This document shows positions 17,445 through 25,988 of a stretch of DNA of 64,000 bases, in pieces. This stretch comes from Mycolicibacterium flavescens (GTDB lineage Bacteria > Actinomycetota > Actinomycetes > Mycobacteriales > Mycobacteriaceae), in assembly GCA_900637135.1 (NCBI GenBank), contig LR134353.1, positions 2,542,001 to 2,606,000 of the forward strand, in the 5' to 3' direction. The number at the start of each line of letters is the position of its first letter. Within the stretch, counting starts at the first letter, position 1. The notes under the pieces are model-generated. The model saw only the letters and a program-made list of their open reading frames with translations. It did no database searches and was not told the origin of the DNA. A program made the translations under genes and the position numbers.

Positions 17445-18113
17445 GTGAAGGCCATCACAGAATTTGGTGGCGTTGTCCGGAAACTTGTAGCGTCCGACCG
17501 CGTGTTTGCTATTGCCACGCTTTTGACGCTTGTAAACCAGGTGTCCGGCACGCCGTACGTCACCGGCGGCGACTCGCCTGCCGGTACGGACTGCTCGGGC
17601 CTGGTGTCTTGGGTGACGAATGCAGCGACCGGTCGGCCCGTGTACGGGGACCGGTTCAACACGGGAAACATCGAAAGCGCGCTGCTCGAGCGTGGGTTCC
17701 AGTACGGCACCCAGCCGGGCGCGCTGGTCGTCGGCTGGAACAGCGGCCACACGGCGGCCACCCTGCCCGACGGCACTCCCGTCTCGTCCGGTGAGGGCGG
17801 CGGCGTGAAGATCGGGGGCGGCGGCGCCTACCAGGACCAGTTCACCAACCACATGTTCCTGCCGGTGCCGCCTGAGCAGCCGATGGTCCCGGGCGCCCCG
17901 CCCGCGCCGGTGGTCATGATGGCCGGGCACGAGCCCGCCCCGCCGGGCGCTCCGATCGCCCCGCCGCCGCCTCCGCCGCCGGGCGATCCGTTCGCCCCGC
18001 CGCCGCCTCCCCCGCCGGCTCCGATGCCTGGCGCGCCATTGGCACCCCCGCCGCCGCCTCCTCCGGCCGACCCGTTCGCGCCGCCGCCGCCGGCTCCGAT
18101 GCCTCCGGCCTGA
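17445..18113 (+). CDS. NlpC/P60-like cysteine peptidase with Pro-rich C-terminus
   Basis: The 222-residue protein starts at GTG. Its first half has the NlpC/P60 pattern: GTPYVTGGDSPAGTDCSGLV with catalytic Cys50 preceded by Asp, then GALVVGW followed by Gly-His102, and a third polar residue probably in NHMFLPV. Such enzymes cleave peptidoglycan stem peptides. Residues about 135-222 are a Pro/Ala tail with PPPPPPP blocks separated by GDPFA, PADPFA and PMPGA, typical of mycobacterial cell-wall-associated proteins. A classical signal peptide is not obvious; residues 18-32 are only moderately hydrophobic, so either export is non-classical or the start is further upstream. No ribosome-binding site stands out. 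Confidence 0.75.
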   Translation: MKAITEFGGVVRKLVASDRVFAIATLLTLVNQVSGTPYVTGGDSPAGTDCSGLVSWVTNAATGRPVYGDRFNTGNIESALLERGFQYGTQPGALVVGWNSGHTAATLPDGTPVSSGEGGGVKIGGGGAYQDQFTNHMFLPVPPEQPMVPGAPPAPVVMMAGHEPAPPGAPIAPPPPPPPGDPFAPPPPPPPAPMPGAPLAPPPPPPPADPFAPPPPAPMPPA

Positions 18114-18144
18114 GCGTGACCCGCGCCCGGATAGCCTCTGCGGC

Positions 18145-18891
18145 GTGATCGTGCTTCTTCCGCCCTCGGAGACCAAACGGGTCGGAGGCGACGGGCCCCC
18201 ACTGCAGCTGGAGTCGCTCAGTTCGCCTGAGCTCGGGCCCCTGCGCGCCGAACTGCTCGACGAGCTCGTAAAACTGGCCGCCGACCGGCCCGCATGCCGG
18301 CGCGCCCTGGGGCTCTCCGCATCACAGGACGCCGAGATCGAGCGCAACGCGGAGTTGCACGTCGCGCCGACGTTGCCAGCGATGAGCCGCTACACCGGCG
18401 TCCTCTACGACGCGCTGGACGTCGGATCGCTGCGCGGGGCCGCCGCAGCGCGGGCAAGGGCACGGCTGGCCGTCGGCTCTGCCTTGTTCGGACTGCTGCG
18501 CGCCGACGATCCGGTCCCGGCCTATCGGCTCTCGGCAACGTCGAAGCTACCCGGCCGGCCGTCGTTGGCGACGCGGTGGCGCCCACTGCTGGAACCTGTG
18601 CTGGCCGACTGGGCCGTCGACGACCTGGTCGTCGACCTCCGCTCCGGTTCGTATGCGGCGCTCGGCCGGTTGCCCAATGCGGTACGGGTGGACGTGGTCG
18701 CCGAGCATCCGGACGGGCGCCGCAGCGTGGTGACCCACTTCAACAAGGCGCACAAGGGGCGACTCGCGCGCGTACTGGCGGCCTCGCGATCCGAACCCGC
18801 CGATGCGGCCGCGGTCGCAGCCGTGGCGCGGCGCGCGGGTATGCGGGTGGAACGCCGCGGCGACGAGTTGACCGTCGTCGTCGCCGCCTGA
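18145..18891 (+). CDS. yaaA: YaaA family (DUF328/UPF0246) peroxide-stress protein
   Basis: The 248-residue product starts with MIVLLPPSETK (GTG start), the actinobacterial form of the YaaA N-terminus. It continues with RYTGVLYDALD, the YRLSATSKLPG element and VVTHFNKAHKGRLAR near residues 192-206, all conserved positions of the family. In E. coli YaaA binds DNA and lowers intracellular free iron during hydrogen peroxide stress; the same role here is inference. It follows the NlpC/P60 gene by 31 bp and may be co-transcribed, and it is convergent with the secreted protein at 18,903. Confidence 0.85.
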   Translation: MIVLLPPSETKRVGGDGPPLQLESLSSPELGPLRAELLDELVKLAADRPACRRALGLSASQDAEIERNAELHVAPTLPAMSRYTGVLYDALDVGSLRGAAAARARARLAVGSALFGLLRADDPVPAYRLSATSKLPGRPSLATRWRPLLEPVLADWAVDDLVVDLRSGSYAALGRLPNAVRVDVVAEHPDGRRSVVTHFNKAHKGRLARVLAASRSEPADAAAVAAVARRAGMRVERRGDELTVVVAA

Positions 18892-18902
18892 GCGCACCGC
18901 CG

Positions 18903-19391
18903 TCAGATCTTGACGATCATGTCGCTGGTGTAGAACTCCTTGGGGTCCTGGGAGAACGGGTCGGGCCGCGTGATCCACACCCACGCCCCCGTCGCTCCCG
19001 GTTCGATGCTGTCGTGGAGGCTGACGGTGCCGTGACCGACACCGTTGGTCTGCAACGGAGCCATGGCGACACCGGGATCGCTGCCGAGGCACGGTGCCGA
19101 CGACGGCCGCGGAACCTGAATGAGCCGGACGTCGTAGCGCGTGTTGGGTACGGCCACGTCGAGCGTGACATCCGCGGACAGATTCGACCCGCTCGACCTG
19201 ATGACGCTCGTGCCCCGCCCATAGCCGGTCGGGCCGTTGTAGTCGGTCTCGCTGTAATCGCAACGCCGCGACACCTGGTTCATCGGGACGAAGGTGTCAT
19301 TGGCCGCCGCGATGCCGGCGGTCAGCAACCCCAGGGGTGCCGCGGTCGTGAGCGCGGCGGCCGAGGCCATCAGTCGGATCGATCGGCGCAT
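18903..19391 (-). CDS. Secreted protein of unknown function
   Basis: From ATG 19,391 the product has 162 residues: MRRSIRLMAS followed by an Ala/Thr/Leu-rich hydrophobic stretch ending GIAAANDTF, a good Sec signal peptide. The mature domain of about 130 residues has two cysteines (RRCDYSE and SAPCLGSDP) and an alternating polar/nonpolar beta-rich pattern (NLSADVTLDVAVPNTRYDV), and ends in FYTSDMIVKI. This looks like a small beta-sandwich mycobacterial exported protein. An upstream ATG seven codons earlier is possible but weakens the signal peptide. No function can be assigned. Confidence 0.75.
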   Translation of the reverse strand: MRRSIRLMASAAALTTAAPLGLLTAGIAAANDTFVPMNQVSRRCDYSETDYNGPTGYGRGTSVIRSSGSNLSADVTLDVAVPNTRYDVRLIQVPRPSSAPCLGSDPGVAMAPLQTNGVGHGTVSLHDSIEPGATGAWVWITRPDPFSQDPKEFYTSDMIVKI

Positions 19392-19508
19392 GTCTTCGTC
19401 CCCGTTCCTCATCCGCGGTGTCTAGCCACCGGATTGACCGTCGTCGCTACCGTAAACCACCCGCCACCCGCGCCGGAACGGTTCGCCGTGTGTTCGGCGC
19501 CTGGGCGA

Positions 19509-21140
19509 TCAGTCCCGGCACTCGACGACGTCGTAGGCGTCGTCGGCGTACCGCGCCCTGATCAACTTCTTGTCGAACTTTCCGACGCTGGTCTTGGGCA
19601 CCTCCTCGACGAATGCCCAACGCTCCGGCAACCAGAATCGGGGCACGTTGTCGCTCAGATGTTTCCGCAACTCGTCGGGGGTGACGGACGCGTCCTCGTC
19701 GAGGACCACCGCCGCCAACGGCCGCTCCTGCCAACGATCGTCGGGCACCGCGACGACCGCCGCCTCGTACACGGCGGGGTGGTCCATGATGCGCAGCTCC
19801 AACTCCACCGACGAGATCCACTCCCCACCGGACTTGATTACGTCCTTGGCCCTGTCGGTCAACGTGATGAAGCCCTGAGGATCGATTTTTCCGACGTCAC
19901 CGGTGCGCAACCACCCCTCGTCGAACTTGCTCGAGTCGGCGTTGAGGTAGTACGAGCCGGTGATCCACGGGCCGCGAATCTCGATCTCGCCCACGGCTTT
20001 CCCGTCGCTGGGCAGGACTGCGCCCTGGTCGTCGACGATGCGGATCTCCACACCGCACAATGCGCGGCCGGCCGCGGCCCGCAACGTCCAGTGGTCCTCG
20101 CCGGTCACTTCCGGTGGCGGGACCGCAATCGCCGCGAGCGGAGAGGTTTCGGTCATACCCCAACCTTGCCGGATGACGACGCCGAAGCGCTCCTGGTACT
20201 CCTTCATCATCGCCAGTGGGACCGCCGATCCGCCGCAGCAGACGTTGCGCAGCGACGAGATGTCCCTGTCCGGGTTGGCGTGCAAGAAGTTGAGCACGTC
20301 GTTCCATATCGTCGGCACCGCCGCCGACACCGTCGGGCGGTGACGCTCGATCATGTCGACCAGCGGGGCGGCCTGCAGAAACCGGTCGGGCAGCAGCAGA
20401 TCCGCGCCGGCCATCACCGACGCATACGGCTGACCCCACGCATTGGCGTGAAACATCGGAACGACCGTCAACACGCGGTCACCGTCGGCCAGACCGATGC
20501 CGTTGGCCGAGCACACGGCCATCGAGTGCAGATACGTCGACCGGTGGCTGTAGACGACGCCCTTCGGGTTGCCGGTCGTGCCGCTGGTGTAACACATTGC
20601 GGCGGCACTCTTTTCGTCAAGTTCCGGCCAGTCGTACTCGAGCGGCTGCTCGGTGATGAGGTCGTCGTACCGGATCACCGTGGGGCCCGCGTCGGCGAGT
20701 TCGGAGATGTCGCCCTCCCCCACCACGACCACGGTGTGCACGGTCGCCAGCTGCGGCAGGATCGGTGCGAACAACGCCACGAGCGACATATCCACCAGCA
20801 CAACGGAATCCTCGGCCTGGTTGGCGATGAACGCGACCTGATCGCCGCCCAGGCGGATGTTGAGTGTGTGCAGCACCGCGCCCATGCACGGCGCGGCGAA
20901 GTAGGCCTCGAGGTGTTCCTGGTTGTTCCACATGAACGTGGCGACCCGTTGCCCCTCGGTCACTCCGAGCGCACGCAGCCCGTTGGCCAACTGGGCCACC
21001 CGCCTTCCGAGCTCGCCGTAGCTGATCTCCCGCGAACCGTCGGGCGTCGCGGTGATCACCTTGCGACCGGAGTGCCACCCCGTGCCGTGTCGCAGGATCG
21101 TGGTCAGAGTCAGTGGAAAGTCCTGCATCGTGCTGTCCAT
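19509..21140 (-). CDS. FadD-type long-chain fatty-acid-CoA ligase
   Basis: The 543-residue protein is an ANL-superfamily acyl-CoA synthetase: YTSGTTGNPKG (ATP-binding P-loop), GWGMTETSP, GWLRTGDVGKID (A8 hinge) and catalytic Lys in KTSVGKFDKK at the C-terminus. It activates a carboxylic acid, probably a medium or long-chain or sterol-derived acid, to its CoA ester through an acyl-AMP. The start at 21,140 is fixed by the Shine-Dalgarno-like GGAGGTGCCG directly before ATG; frames upstream of it are not family-like. It stands alone on the minus strand. A very long antisense open frame across it is a GC-bias artefact. Confidence 0.93.
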   Translation of the reverse strand: MDSTMQDFPLTLTTILRHGTGWHSGRKVITATPDGSREISYGELGRRVAQLANGLRALGVTEGQRVATFMWNNQEHLEAYFAAPCMGAVLHTLNIRLGGDQVAFIANQAEDSVVLVDMSLVALFAPILPQLATVHTVVVVGEGDISELADAGPTVIRYDDLITEQPLEYDWPELDEKSAAAMCYTSGTTGNPKGVVYSHRSTYLHSMAVCSANGIGLADGDRVLTVVPMFHANAWGQPYASVMAGADLLLPDRFLQAAPLVDMIERHRPTVSAAVPTIWNDVLNFLHANPDRDISSLRNVCCGGSAVPLAMMKEYQERFGVVIRQGWGMTETSPLAAIAVPPPEVTGEDHWTLRAAAGRALCGVEIRIVDDQGAVLPSDGKAVGEIEIRGPWITGSYYLNADSSKFDEGWLRTGDVGKIDPQGFITLTDRAKDVIKSGGEWISSVELELRIMDHPAVYEAAVVAVPDDRWQERPLAAVVLDEDASVTPDELRKHLSDNVPRFWLPERWAFVEEVPKTSVGKFDKKLIRARYADDAYDVVECRD

Positions 21141-21237
21141 CGGCACCTCCCGTGCGGCTGGCTCAATAGCGCCATGATGGTCCATGTCCTGGCGTTTCGA
21201 CAGGAAACCGGGTATCGCGTCGCTAGCATCTGCGGTC

Positions 21238-21615
21238 ATGGTCGAACCGAGCTATCCGCCCGCCTACCCGATGCCGCGGCCCCCGAAGCGGCCGGTGTCC
21301 GGCGCGGACATCGCGGCTTCGATAGTCGCCCTGGTGATGACCGCCGCGATGCTCGTCGTCGGGGCGGTGTTCGGGCTCTTCTCTCTCGCGTTCCTGGATC
21401 ACTGCCCTCCCGAAAGTTGTAGCGAGGCGGGCGCGGTCGGCGCGATCATCAACGCGCTGTTGATCGCCGCTGCCATCGGTGTGGCCGGGTTGATCGTCAC
21501 GGTCGTGCAGCTGGTGCGACGTGCGCGGGGCTGGCCGTTCGCTCTGGGAACCTTCGGGCTCTGCCTGGCCACGCTCATCGTCGGCGGCTTCTTCTACACC
21601 TTGGCGGTCGGCTGA
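21238..21615 (+). CDS. Small membrane protein with three TM segments
   Basis: From ATG 21,238 the protein has 125 residues. A Pro-rich N-terminus (VEPSYPPAYPMPRPPKRP) is followed by three hydrophobic helices, about residues 25-47, 63-84 and 99-119. A short loop between helices 1 and 2 contains DHCPPESCSE with two Cys. This architecture is common among unassigned mycobacterial inner-membrane proteins. It is divergent from the FadD gene, with 97 bp between their starts. No function can be given. Confidence 0.75.
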   Translation: MVEPSYPPAYPMPRPPKRPVSGADIAASIVALVMTAAMLVVGAVFGLFSLAFLDHCPPESCSEAGAVGAIINALLIAAAIGVAGLIVTVVQLVRRARGWPFALGTFGLCLATLIVGGFFYTLAVG

Positions 21616-21656
21616 AACCCTCGAGCGCCGCGGTGACTTGGCCTACCGTTGGTCAC

Positions 21657-21896
21657 GTGGAGACACACCCGGCAAAAGCCCCCGGCCTGGTAGCGGTCGA
21701 GGCACTGCGCTCAGGTGACCCTGTCGTCGATGTCAACGGTGGCGGTCAGCATTACACGGTGTTGGAGGCCAAGGACCTCGGCGAGGGGTGTGTCGTCCTC
21801 GAACTCGAGTCGAAGGCCCACGACGAACTGCGGGTGATCGAGATGACGTTCCCCGCCGGTTATCAGATGGAAGTATCGCCGCGCCGACTGCAGTAG
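21657..21896 (+). CDS. Conserved small cytoplasmic protein, unknown function
   Basis: A 79-residue protein from GTG 21,657 (VETHPAKAPGL). It shows alternating beta-strand-like segments (GDPVVDVNGGGQHYTVLEA, CVVLELESK, VIEMTFPAGYQMEV). There are no cysteine or catalytic motifs and no TM segment. It lies between the membrane protein and the hotdog-fold gene on the same strand with short gaps (41 and 22 bp), so the three may form one operon. An alternative ATG at 21,633 would add eight residues that look non-coding. Function is unknown. Confidence 0.6.
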   Translation: METHPAKAPGLVAVEALRSGDPVVDVNGGGQHYTVLEAKDLGEGCVVLELESKAHDELRVIEMTFPAGYQMEVSPRRLQ

Positions 21897-21918
21897 ACCG
21901 CCGTCGGCGTTACCTCAG

Positions 21919-22779
21919 ATGGGAGTACGCGTGCTGCGCGATATCCGCGAGTTGTCCGATTCACCCGAGGAGTATGCCGAGGAACTGCGCAGGCGCTGGG
22001 GCGGACTGCTGAGTTATCGCTACATCGGCCGCAGTTACGCGCAGATGGACCTCGTCGAGGAGGACAACACGGTCACCGTGCGCCGCGATATGCGCGACGC
22101 GGCCGGTGGGCTGCTGTTCGCCGTGCTGGGCATCTCGGCACCCGAGAGTGGCCACATGTCCGACCTGGAGGCGGTGCCGAACCCGGTCATCCATTCCTGC
22201 CAGATCCTCGATCCGGGCCTGGGCGTGCGACGCTTCGAGGTGGTATCCGAGGAACTGAGGGTCGGCCGCCAGATGGGCTACAGCCGCGCAAAGATCGTCG
22301 ACGCCGACAAGCCGGACCGCGTGCTCGCGCTGATCGAGGGTCAGGGGGTCAGCATCGGCATCCCGCCCGAGGGACTGGAACGAATGGAGGCCAACCCCCT
22401 CGAGATCGTCGACTCCCCCGACCTGCCGCCGCTGTGGCAGGTGTTCGGCGGCCATCGCCGGCCAGACGGCCGCTGGGGGCTGCCCGAACTGTCGGTCGAG
22501 GTCGCATCGCCCGATGCGGCCCTGCACGTCGGACCGCAGTTCGTCATCCTCGAGACCGCCGCCATCGACGCCGCGGCCGCCGCCGCGGGAACCGGCCGTC
22601 TCCACGGCGTGTCCTGCCATGTGATGTTCATGGCGCGCGGAAAGGCCGGCCCATTCCGGGTGGACACCGAAGCGCTGCGCGGGTCCGACGACACGTTCGC
22701 GGTCCGGGTGCTGATGCATGACGAGGGCGTCGACGACCGAGTCACCACCGCCGCGTCGTACGTGTTTCAGGTGGCCTGA
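21919..22779 (+). CDS. Double-hotdog-like protein, possible acyl-CoA thioesterase
   Basis: The 286-residue product looks like two fused hotdog repeats. The first half contains the RYIGRSYAQMDL and DMRDAAGGLLFAVLGISAPE elements. The second contains DAALHVGPQFVILE, HGVSCHVMFMARGKAGPFRV and the C-terminal strand TTAASYVFQVA. The DAAG and GPF elements are where PaaI-type thioesterases place active-site or CoA contacts. I infer a hotdog acyl-CoA-binding protein or thioesterase; I cannot identify the substrate or be sure it is catalytic. There is no signal peptide. It follows the 79-residue gene by 22 bp. Confidence 0.6.
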   Translation: MGVRVLRDIRELSDSPEEYAEELRRRWGGLLSYRYIGRSYAQMDLVEEDNTVTVRRDMRDAAGGLLFAVLGISAPESGHMSDLEAVPNPVIHSCQILDPGLGVRRFEVVSEELRVGRQMGYSRAKIVDADKPDRVLALIEGQGVSIGIPPEGLERMEANPLEIVDSPDLPPLWQVFGGHRRPDGRWGLPELSVEVASPDAALHVGPQFVILETAAIDAAAAAAGTGRLHGVSCHVMFMARGKAGPFRVDTEALRGSDDTFAVRVLMHDEGVDDRVTTAASYVFQVA

Positions 22780-22817
22780 TCGGAATGATCGGCCGGGCGT
22801 CGTGAGACACTCTCGCC

Positions 22818-23741
22818 ATGGTTGTCGCAATCGCCCGCCCGAAGCTCGAGGGCAGCGTCGCTGTCGGTGAGGATCGACGTATCGGCTTCGCCGAGTTCGG
22901 TGACCCGCAAGGCCGCGCCATCTTCTGGCTGCACGGCACCCCGGGTGCCCGCCGTCAGATACCGATGGAAGCGCGCATCTATGCGGAGAAGGCGAACATC
23001 CGCCTGATCGGCCTCGACCGGCCCGGGATCGGGTCCTCGACCCCGCACCGGTACGAGCGGGTCGTCGACTTCGCGGATGACCTGCGCACCATCGCCGACA
23101 CGCTTGGTATCGACAAGATGGCCGTGGTCGGCCTGTCCGGTGGGGGCCCGTACACGCTTGGATGCGCGGCCGCGATGCCGGACCGCGTGGTTGTGGCGGG
23201 CGTCATCGGCGGCGTCGCGCCCACGGTCGGCCCCGACGCGATCCCCGGCGGGCTGATGGGCAACCTCGGCACACGCGTCGCACCGCTGCTCCAGTACGCG
23301 GGAATCCCGGTCGGGCTGCTGGCCTCGGCACTGATCCGGTTCATCAAGCCGGTCGCCTCCCCCATCACCGACCTCTACGGTCGCGTGTCACCCGAGGGCG
23401 ATCGCCGGCTTCTGGCCCGGCCGGAGATCAAGGCGATGTTCCTCGACGACCTGCTCAATGGCAGCCGCAAGCAGTTGGCGGCCCCGTTCTCCGACATCGT
23501 CGTCTTCGCCCGTGACTGGGGCTTCCGGCTCGATGAGATCACCGTGCCGATCCGATGGTGGCACGGCGACGCCGACCACATCGTTCCGTTCCGTCACGGT
23601 GAGCACGTCGTCTCGAAGCTCCGCGACGCCGAGCTGTACACGATGCCCGGCGAGAGTCACCTCGCCGGCCTCGGCCGCGCCGAGGAAATCCTGCAGACGA
23701 TGTTGAAGGTGTGGGACGAACAGAAGCCCCAGCGTCCCTGA
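22818..23741 (+). CDS. Alpha/beta hydrolase
   Basis: A 307-residue alpha/beta-hydrolase-fold enzyme. It shows an oxyanion-hole HGTPGARRQIP, RLIGLDRPGIGSS after strand 4, nucleophile Ser in VVGLSGGGPYTLG, Asp in WWHGDADHIVPF and His in GESHLAGL, so the catalytic triad is complete. Residues about 150-220 form the cap (lid) region. There is no signal peptide. The substrate is unknown; context next to thioesterase-like genes suggests a lipid-derived ester, but that is weak. Its stop is 9 bp from that of the convergent small gene at 23,751. Confidence 0.87.
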   Translation: MVVAIARPKLEGSVAVGEDRRIGFAEFGDPQGRAIFWLHGTPGARRQIPMEARIYAEKANIRLIGLDRPGIGSSTPHRYERVVDFADDLRTIADTLGIDKMAVVGLSGGGPYTLGCAAAMPDRVVVAGVIGGVAPTVGPDAIPGGLMGNLGTRVAPLLQYAGIPVGLLASALIRFIKPVASPITDLYGRVSPEGDRRLLARPEIKAMFLDDLLNGSRKQLAAPFSDIVVFARDWGFRLDEITVPIRWWHGDADHIVPFRHGEHVVSKLRDAELYTMPGESHLAGLGRAEEILQTMLKVWDEQKPQRP

Positions 23742-23750
23742 CCGCTCAAC

Positions 23751-23972
23751 TCAGCGTTTGAGCCAGCCGGACACCGTGGACAGGTCCCGGCTGTAGGCCA
23801 TCAGGATGTCGTCGTGGTACAGCGCACCGCCGCTGATGGCGTCGTTTCCCTGCCAGATCACGTGGATACGCACCGGGCTACGCGTGTAGTAGTCGGTACG
23901 GTCCGCCTCCCTACGGTCCCATCCGACCTCTACGGCGCGTTCAGACATCTGCTCGCGCGCGTTCTCCGCCAT
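23751..23972 (-). CDS. Small conserved protein of unknown function
   Basis: A 73-residue protein. ATG 23,972 is preceded by a strong GGAGGAGTACCG ribosome-binding site, which decides the start against longer possibilities. The sequence (RIHVIWQGNDAISGGALYHDDILMAYSRDLSTVSGWLKR at its C-terminal half, quoted in part: GALYHDDILMAYSRDL) is neither hydrophobic nor Cys-rich and suggests a small alpha/beta cytoplasmic protein. It lies 78 bp upstream of the cinA stop on the opposite operon arm of a convergent pair. No function recognised. Confidence 0.7.
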   Translation of the reverse strand: MAENAREQMSERAVEVGWDRREADRTDYYTRSPVRIHVIWQGNDAISGGALYHDDILMAYSRDLSTVSGWLKR

Positions 23973-24050
23973 CGGTACTCCTCCTGTGTCGGACCCGTAC
24001 GTTAGCCGATCCGCATGGCACCGCTGCAGGAGGCCGCGAACGCGCATCGC

Positions 24051-25322
24051 TCAGCTCAGCGCTCGGCGCAGCAAGTGCATGGCCACCGTGGTGGACCGCT
24101 CGCGGATATCGGCCCGGTCACCGGGCATCCGCATCGATCTGGTGACCGCAGTACCGTCCGCCAGCTTCAGGCTGAAACACACGGTGCCGACCGGTTTTTC
24201 CTTCGTCCCGCCGCCCGGCCCGGCGATGCCGGTGATCGCGACCGCGGTGTCCGCGCCGAACCGGTTCAGCGCTCCGTCGGCCATCGCTTCGGCGACGGGT
24301 TCGGAGACAGCGCCATGCTTTTCGATCAGCGCGGGGTCGACGCCGAGCAACCCGGACTTGGCGTCGTTCGCATAAGCCACCACCGCGCCCGCGACGTACG
24401 CCGACGAACCGGCGAGGTCGGTCAGCCGCGCGGCCAACAGACCGCCGGTGCACGACTCCGCGGTCGCGATGCGCCGCCCGGTCAGCAGCCGGGCCACCTG
24501 GTCGTCGATTCGCGAGCCGTCCTCGGAGAAGACCGCATCGCCATGACGATCGCGCAGCAACGCCATCAGCTCGCTGTAGGTCTCGGCGGCGTCGGGCTCA
24601 TACCGGGTGACGACCTCGAGTTCACCGCGCCGCAGGCAGGTGGTGATCTCGAGCCGTCCGAAGCCGTCGACCTCGCGTTCGGCGTCGCGCAGCGTATCGG
24701 CCAGACCGGATTCCGGAACCCCGAACATCCGCACCATCTCCTGGCGATACACCGTGCGGCCCGCGATCGCCTTCTGCACGGCGGCGGTCTGCAACGCCAG
24801 CGGCCACATGGGCTGCAGCTCGCGCGGCGGGCCGGGCAGCACGACGACCGTCGGCGTGCCGGGGACGACCACACCCGGCGCGGTGCCCACCGGATCGATG
24901 ACGTCAGCGCCTTCGGGGATCAGGGCCTGTTTGCGATTGGCCACCCGAATCGCCTCGGCGTCGACGTCCGGGAAGCGTGCCATCAGCCGCGACACGATGT
25001 CGGCGATCTTCTCCTCGAGTCGGTTGTCCAACACCAACTCTCGGCCGCTGAACCGAGCCACGGTGTCGACGGTCATATCGTCGGCAGTGGGCCCCAGGCC
25101 GCCGGTGGTGATGATGAGGTCCACCCCCTCGTCGGCCAGGAAACGCAGCTGGGCCTCGATGTCGCCGCGCCGGTCACCGCACATCGTGATGTGTGCCAGT
25201 TCGACACCCAACTCCAGCAGCCGGTCGGCCAGCCAGGGTCCGTTGAGGTCTTGGATCCGGCCGGTGAGGACTTCCGTACCGGTGACGACGATGCCCGCGC
25301 GTGCGCTCACGATTGACGACAT
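24051..25322 (-). CDS. cinA: CinA family protein (competence/damage-inducible, NMN deamidase domain)
   Basis: From ATG 25,322 the protein has 423 residues, the normal length for full CinA. The N-terminal MoCF/COG1058 domain (residues about 5-170) has [25 protein letters not shown] and [14 protein letters not shown]. The C-terminal CinA domain (about 265-420) has [20 protein letters not shown] and [18 protein letters not shown], the signature of nicotinamide mononucleotide deamidase and ADP-ribose pyrophosphatase activities in pyridine-nucleotide salvage. In mycobacteria CinA has also been linked to drug tolerance by cleaving NAD adducts. It is divergent from a thioesterase gene, with 46 bp between starts. 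Confidence 0.93.
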   Translation of the reverse strand: MSSIVSARAGIVVTGTEVLTGRIQDLNGPWLADRLLELGVELAHITMCGDRRGDIEAQLRFLADEGVDLIITTGGLGPTADDMTVDTVARFSGRELVLDNRLEEKIADIVSRLMARFPDVDAEAIRVANRKQALIPEGADVIDPVGTAPGVVVPGTPTVVVLPGPPRELQPMWPLALQTAAVQKAIAGRTVYRQEMVRMFGVPESGLADTLRDAEREVDGFGRLEITTCLRRGELEVVTRYEPDAAETYSELMALLRDRHGDAVFSEDGSRIDDQVARLLTGRRIATAESCTGGLLAARLTDLAGSSAYVAGAVVAYANDAKSGLLGVDPALIEKHGAVSEPVAEAMADGALNRFGADTAVAITGIAGPGGGTKEKPVGTVCFSLKLADGTAVTRSMRMPGDRADIRERSTTVAMHLLRRALS

Positions 25323-25368
25323 TACGCACCCGACACAGCGGCGACGCACGGCGGTAATGTCGTTACCC

Positions 25369-25755
25369 ATGACCGCGCCCAAGTCGCTTCGCGAGTTGTT
25401 CGACCAACTCGGCCTGACGGAGGTGCCGTCGCCCGAGGGCACCGTGACGATGGAGATGCCGGTCGACGAGCGGACCACCAACACCGCGGGCGGTCTGCAG
25501 GGCGGCTTGATCGCGACGATGGCCGACGTGACGGCGGGTCAACTCGCCTCTCGAGTCACCCCTTTCGGTCACGCCATCGCCACCACGGACCTGTTCATCC
25601 GCTATCTACGGCCCATCAAGATCGGGCCGGCGAGGGCGGTCGCGCGGATCCTGCGTACCGGTAAACGTTCGGCGGTCGTGCAGGTCGACATCTACCGCGG
25701 CAACGACGACGAAGTCGGAGCGACCGCGACGGTGAACTTCGCCGCCGTCGACTGA
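25369..25755 (+). CDS. PaaI-type hotdog thioesterase
   Basis: The 128-residue protein is a single hotdog domain. [20 protein letters not shown] at residues 37-56 is the PaaI motif with the active-site acidic residue on the central helix, followed by [17 protein letters not shown] and a C-terminal GATATVNF strand. Family members hydrolyse aryl- or acyl-CoA thioesters as tetramers. The ATG at 25,369 is chosen because it gives the normal N-terminus; an in-frame ATG four codons earlier is possible. It is divergent from cinA. Confidence 0.87.
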   Translation: MTAPKSLRELFDQLGLTEVPSPEGTVTMEMPVDERTTNTAGGLQGGLIATMADVTAGQLASRVTPFGHAIATTDLFIRYLRPIKIGPARAVARILRTGKRSAVVQVDIYRGNDDEVGATATVNFAAVD

Positions 25756-25789
25756 CCTGACCCGGACCACGCCCGCCGCCGGCCGACCC

Positions 25790-25869
25790 ACCCCTCGCCG
25801 ACTAGACCCCTCGCCGAGTAGACCCCTCGCCGACTAGATCCCTGGCCGAGTAGACCCCTCGCCGAGTGT
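25790..25869. repeat. Five tandem 16-bp repeats
   Basis: Five 16-bp units follow each other exactly: ACCCCTCGCCGACTAG, ACCCCTCGCCGAGTAG, ACCCCTCGCCGACTAG, ATCCCTGGCCGAGTAG and ACCCCTCGCCGAGTGT. They lie in the 233-bp gap between the convergent thioesterase and SDR genes. Each of the first four units ends in a TAG, and the alternating CTAG/GTAG ends suggest duplication of a 32-bp pair. This is a VNTR/MIRU-like locus likely to vary in copy number between strains. Confidence 0.85.
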
Positions 25870-25917
25870 GGGGTTATGTCACGCTCGCGGCGCGGAAGAC
25901 GTGCGGGTAACCCACGT

Positions 25918-25977
25918 TCGGCGCCCTCGGGAGGAGGTCGGCGCCCTCGGGAGGAGGTCGGTGCCCTCGGGAGGAGG
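25918..25977. repeat. Three tandem 20-bp repeats
   Basis: TCGGCGCCCTCGGGAGGAGG is present twice exactly (25,918-25,937 and 25,938-25,957) and once with one change (25,958-25,977). It lies 49 bp after the 16-bp repeat array in the same intergenic gap and just before the stop of the SDR gene. It is a second short VNTR-like locus. Confidence 0.85.
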
Positions 25978-25988
25978 CGGCGCCAGAT

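Noticed and set aside
18294..21422. A 1,042-codon open frame on the plus strand across the YaaA, secreted protein and FadD genes
   Set aside because: It runs antisense to well-supported genes, is Arg/Gly/His-rich with no domain, and is explained by GC-rich third positions of the FadD gene.
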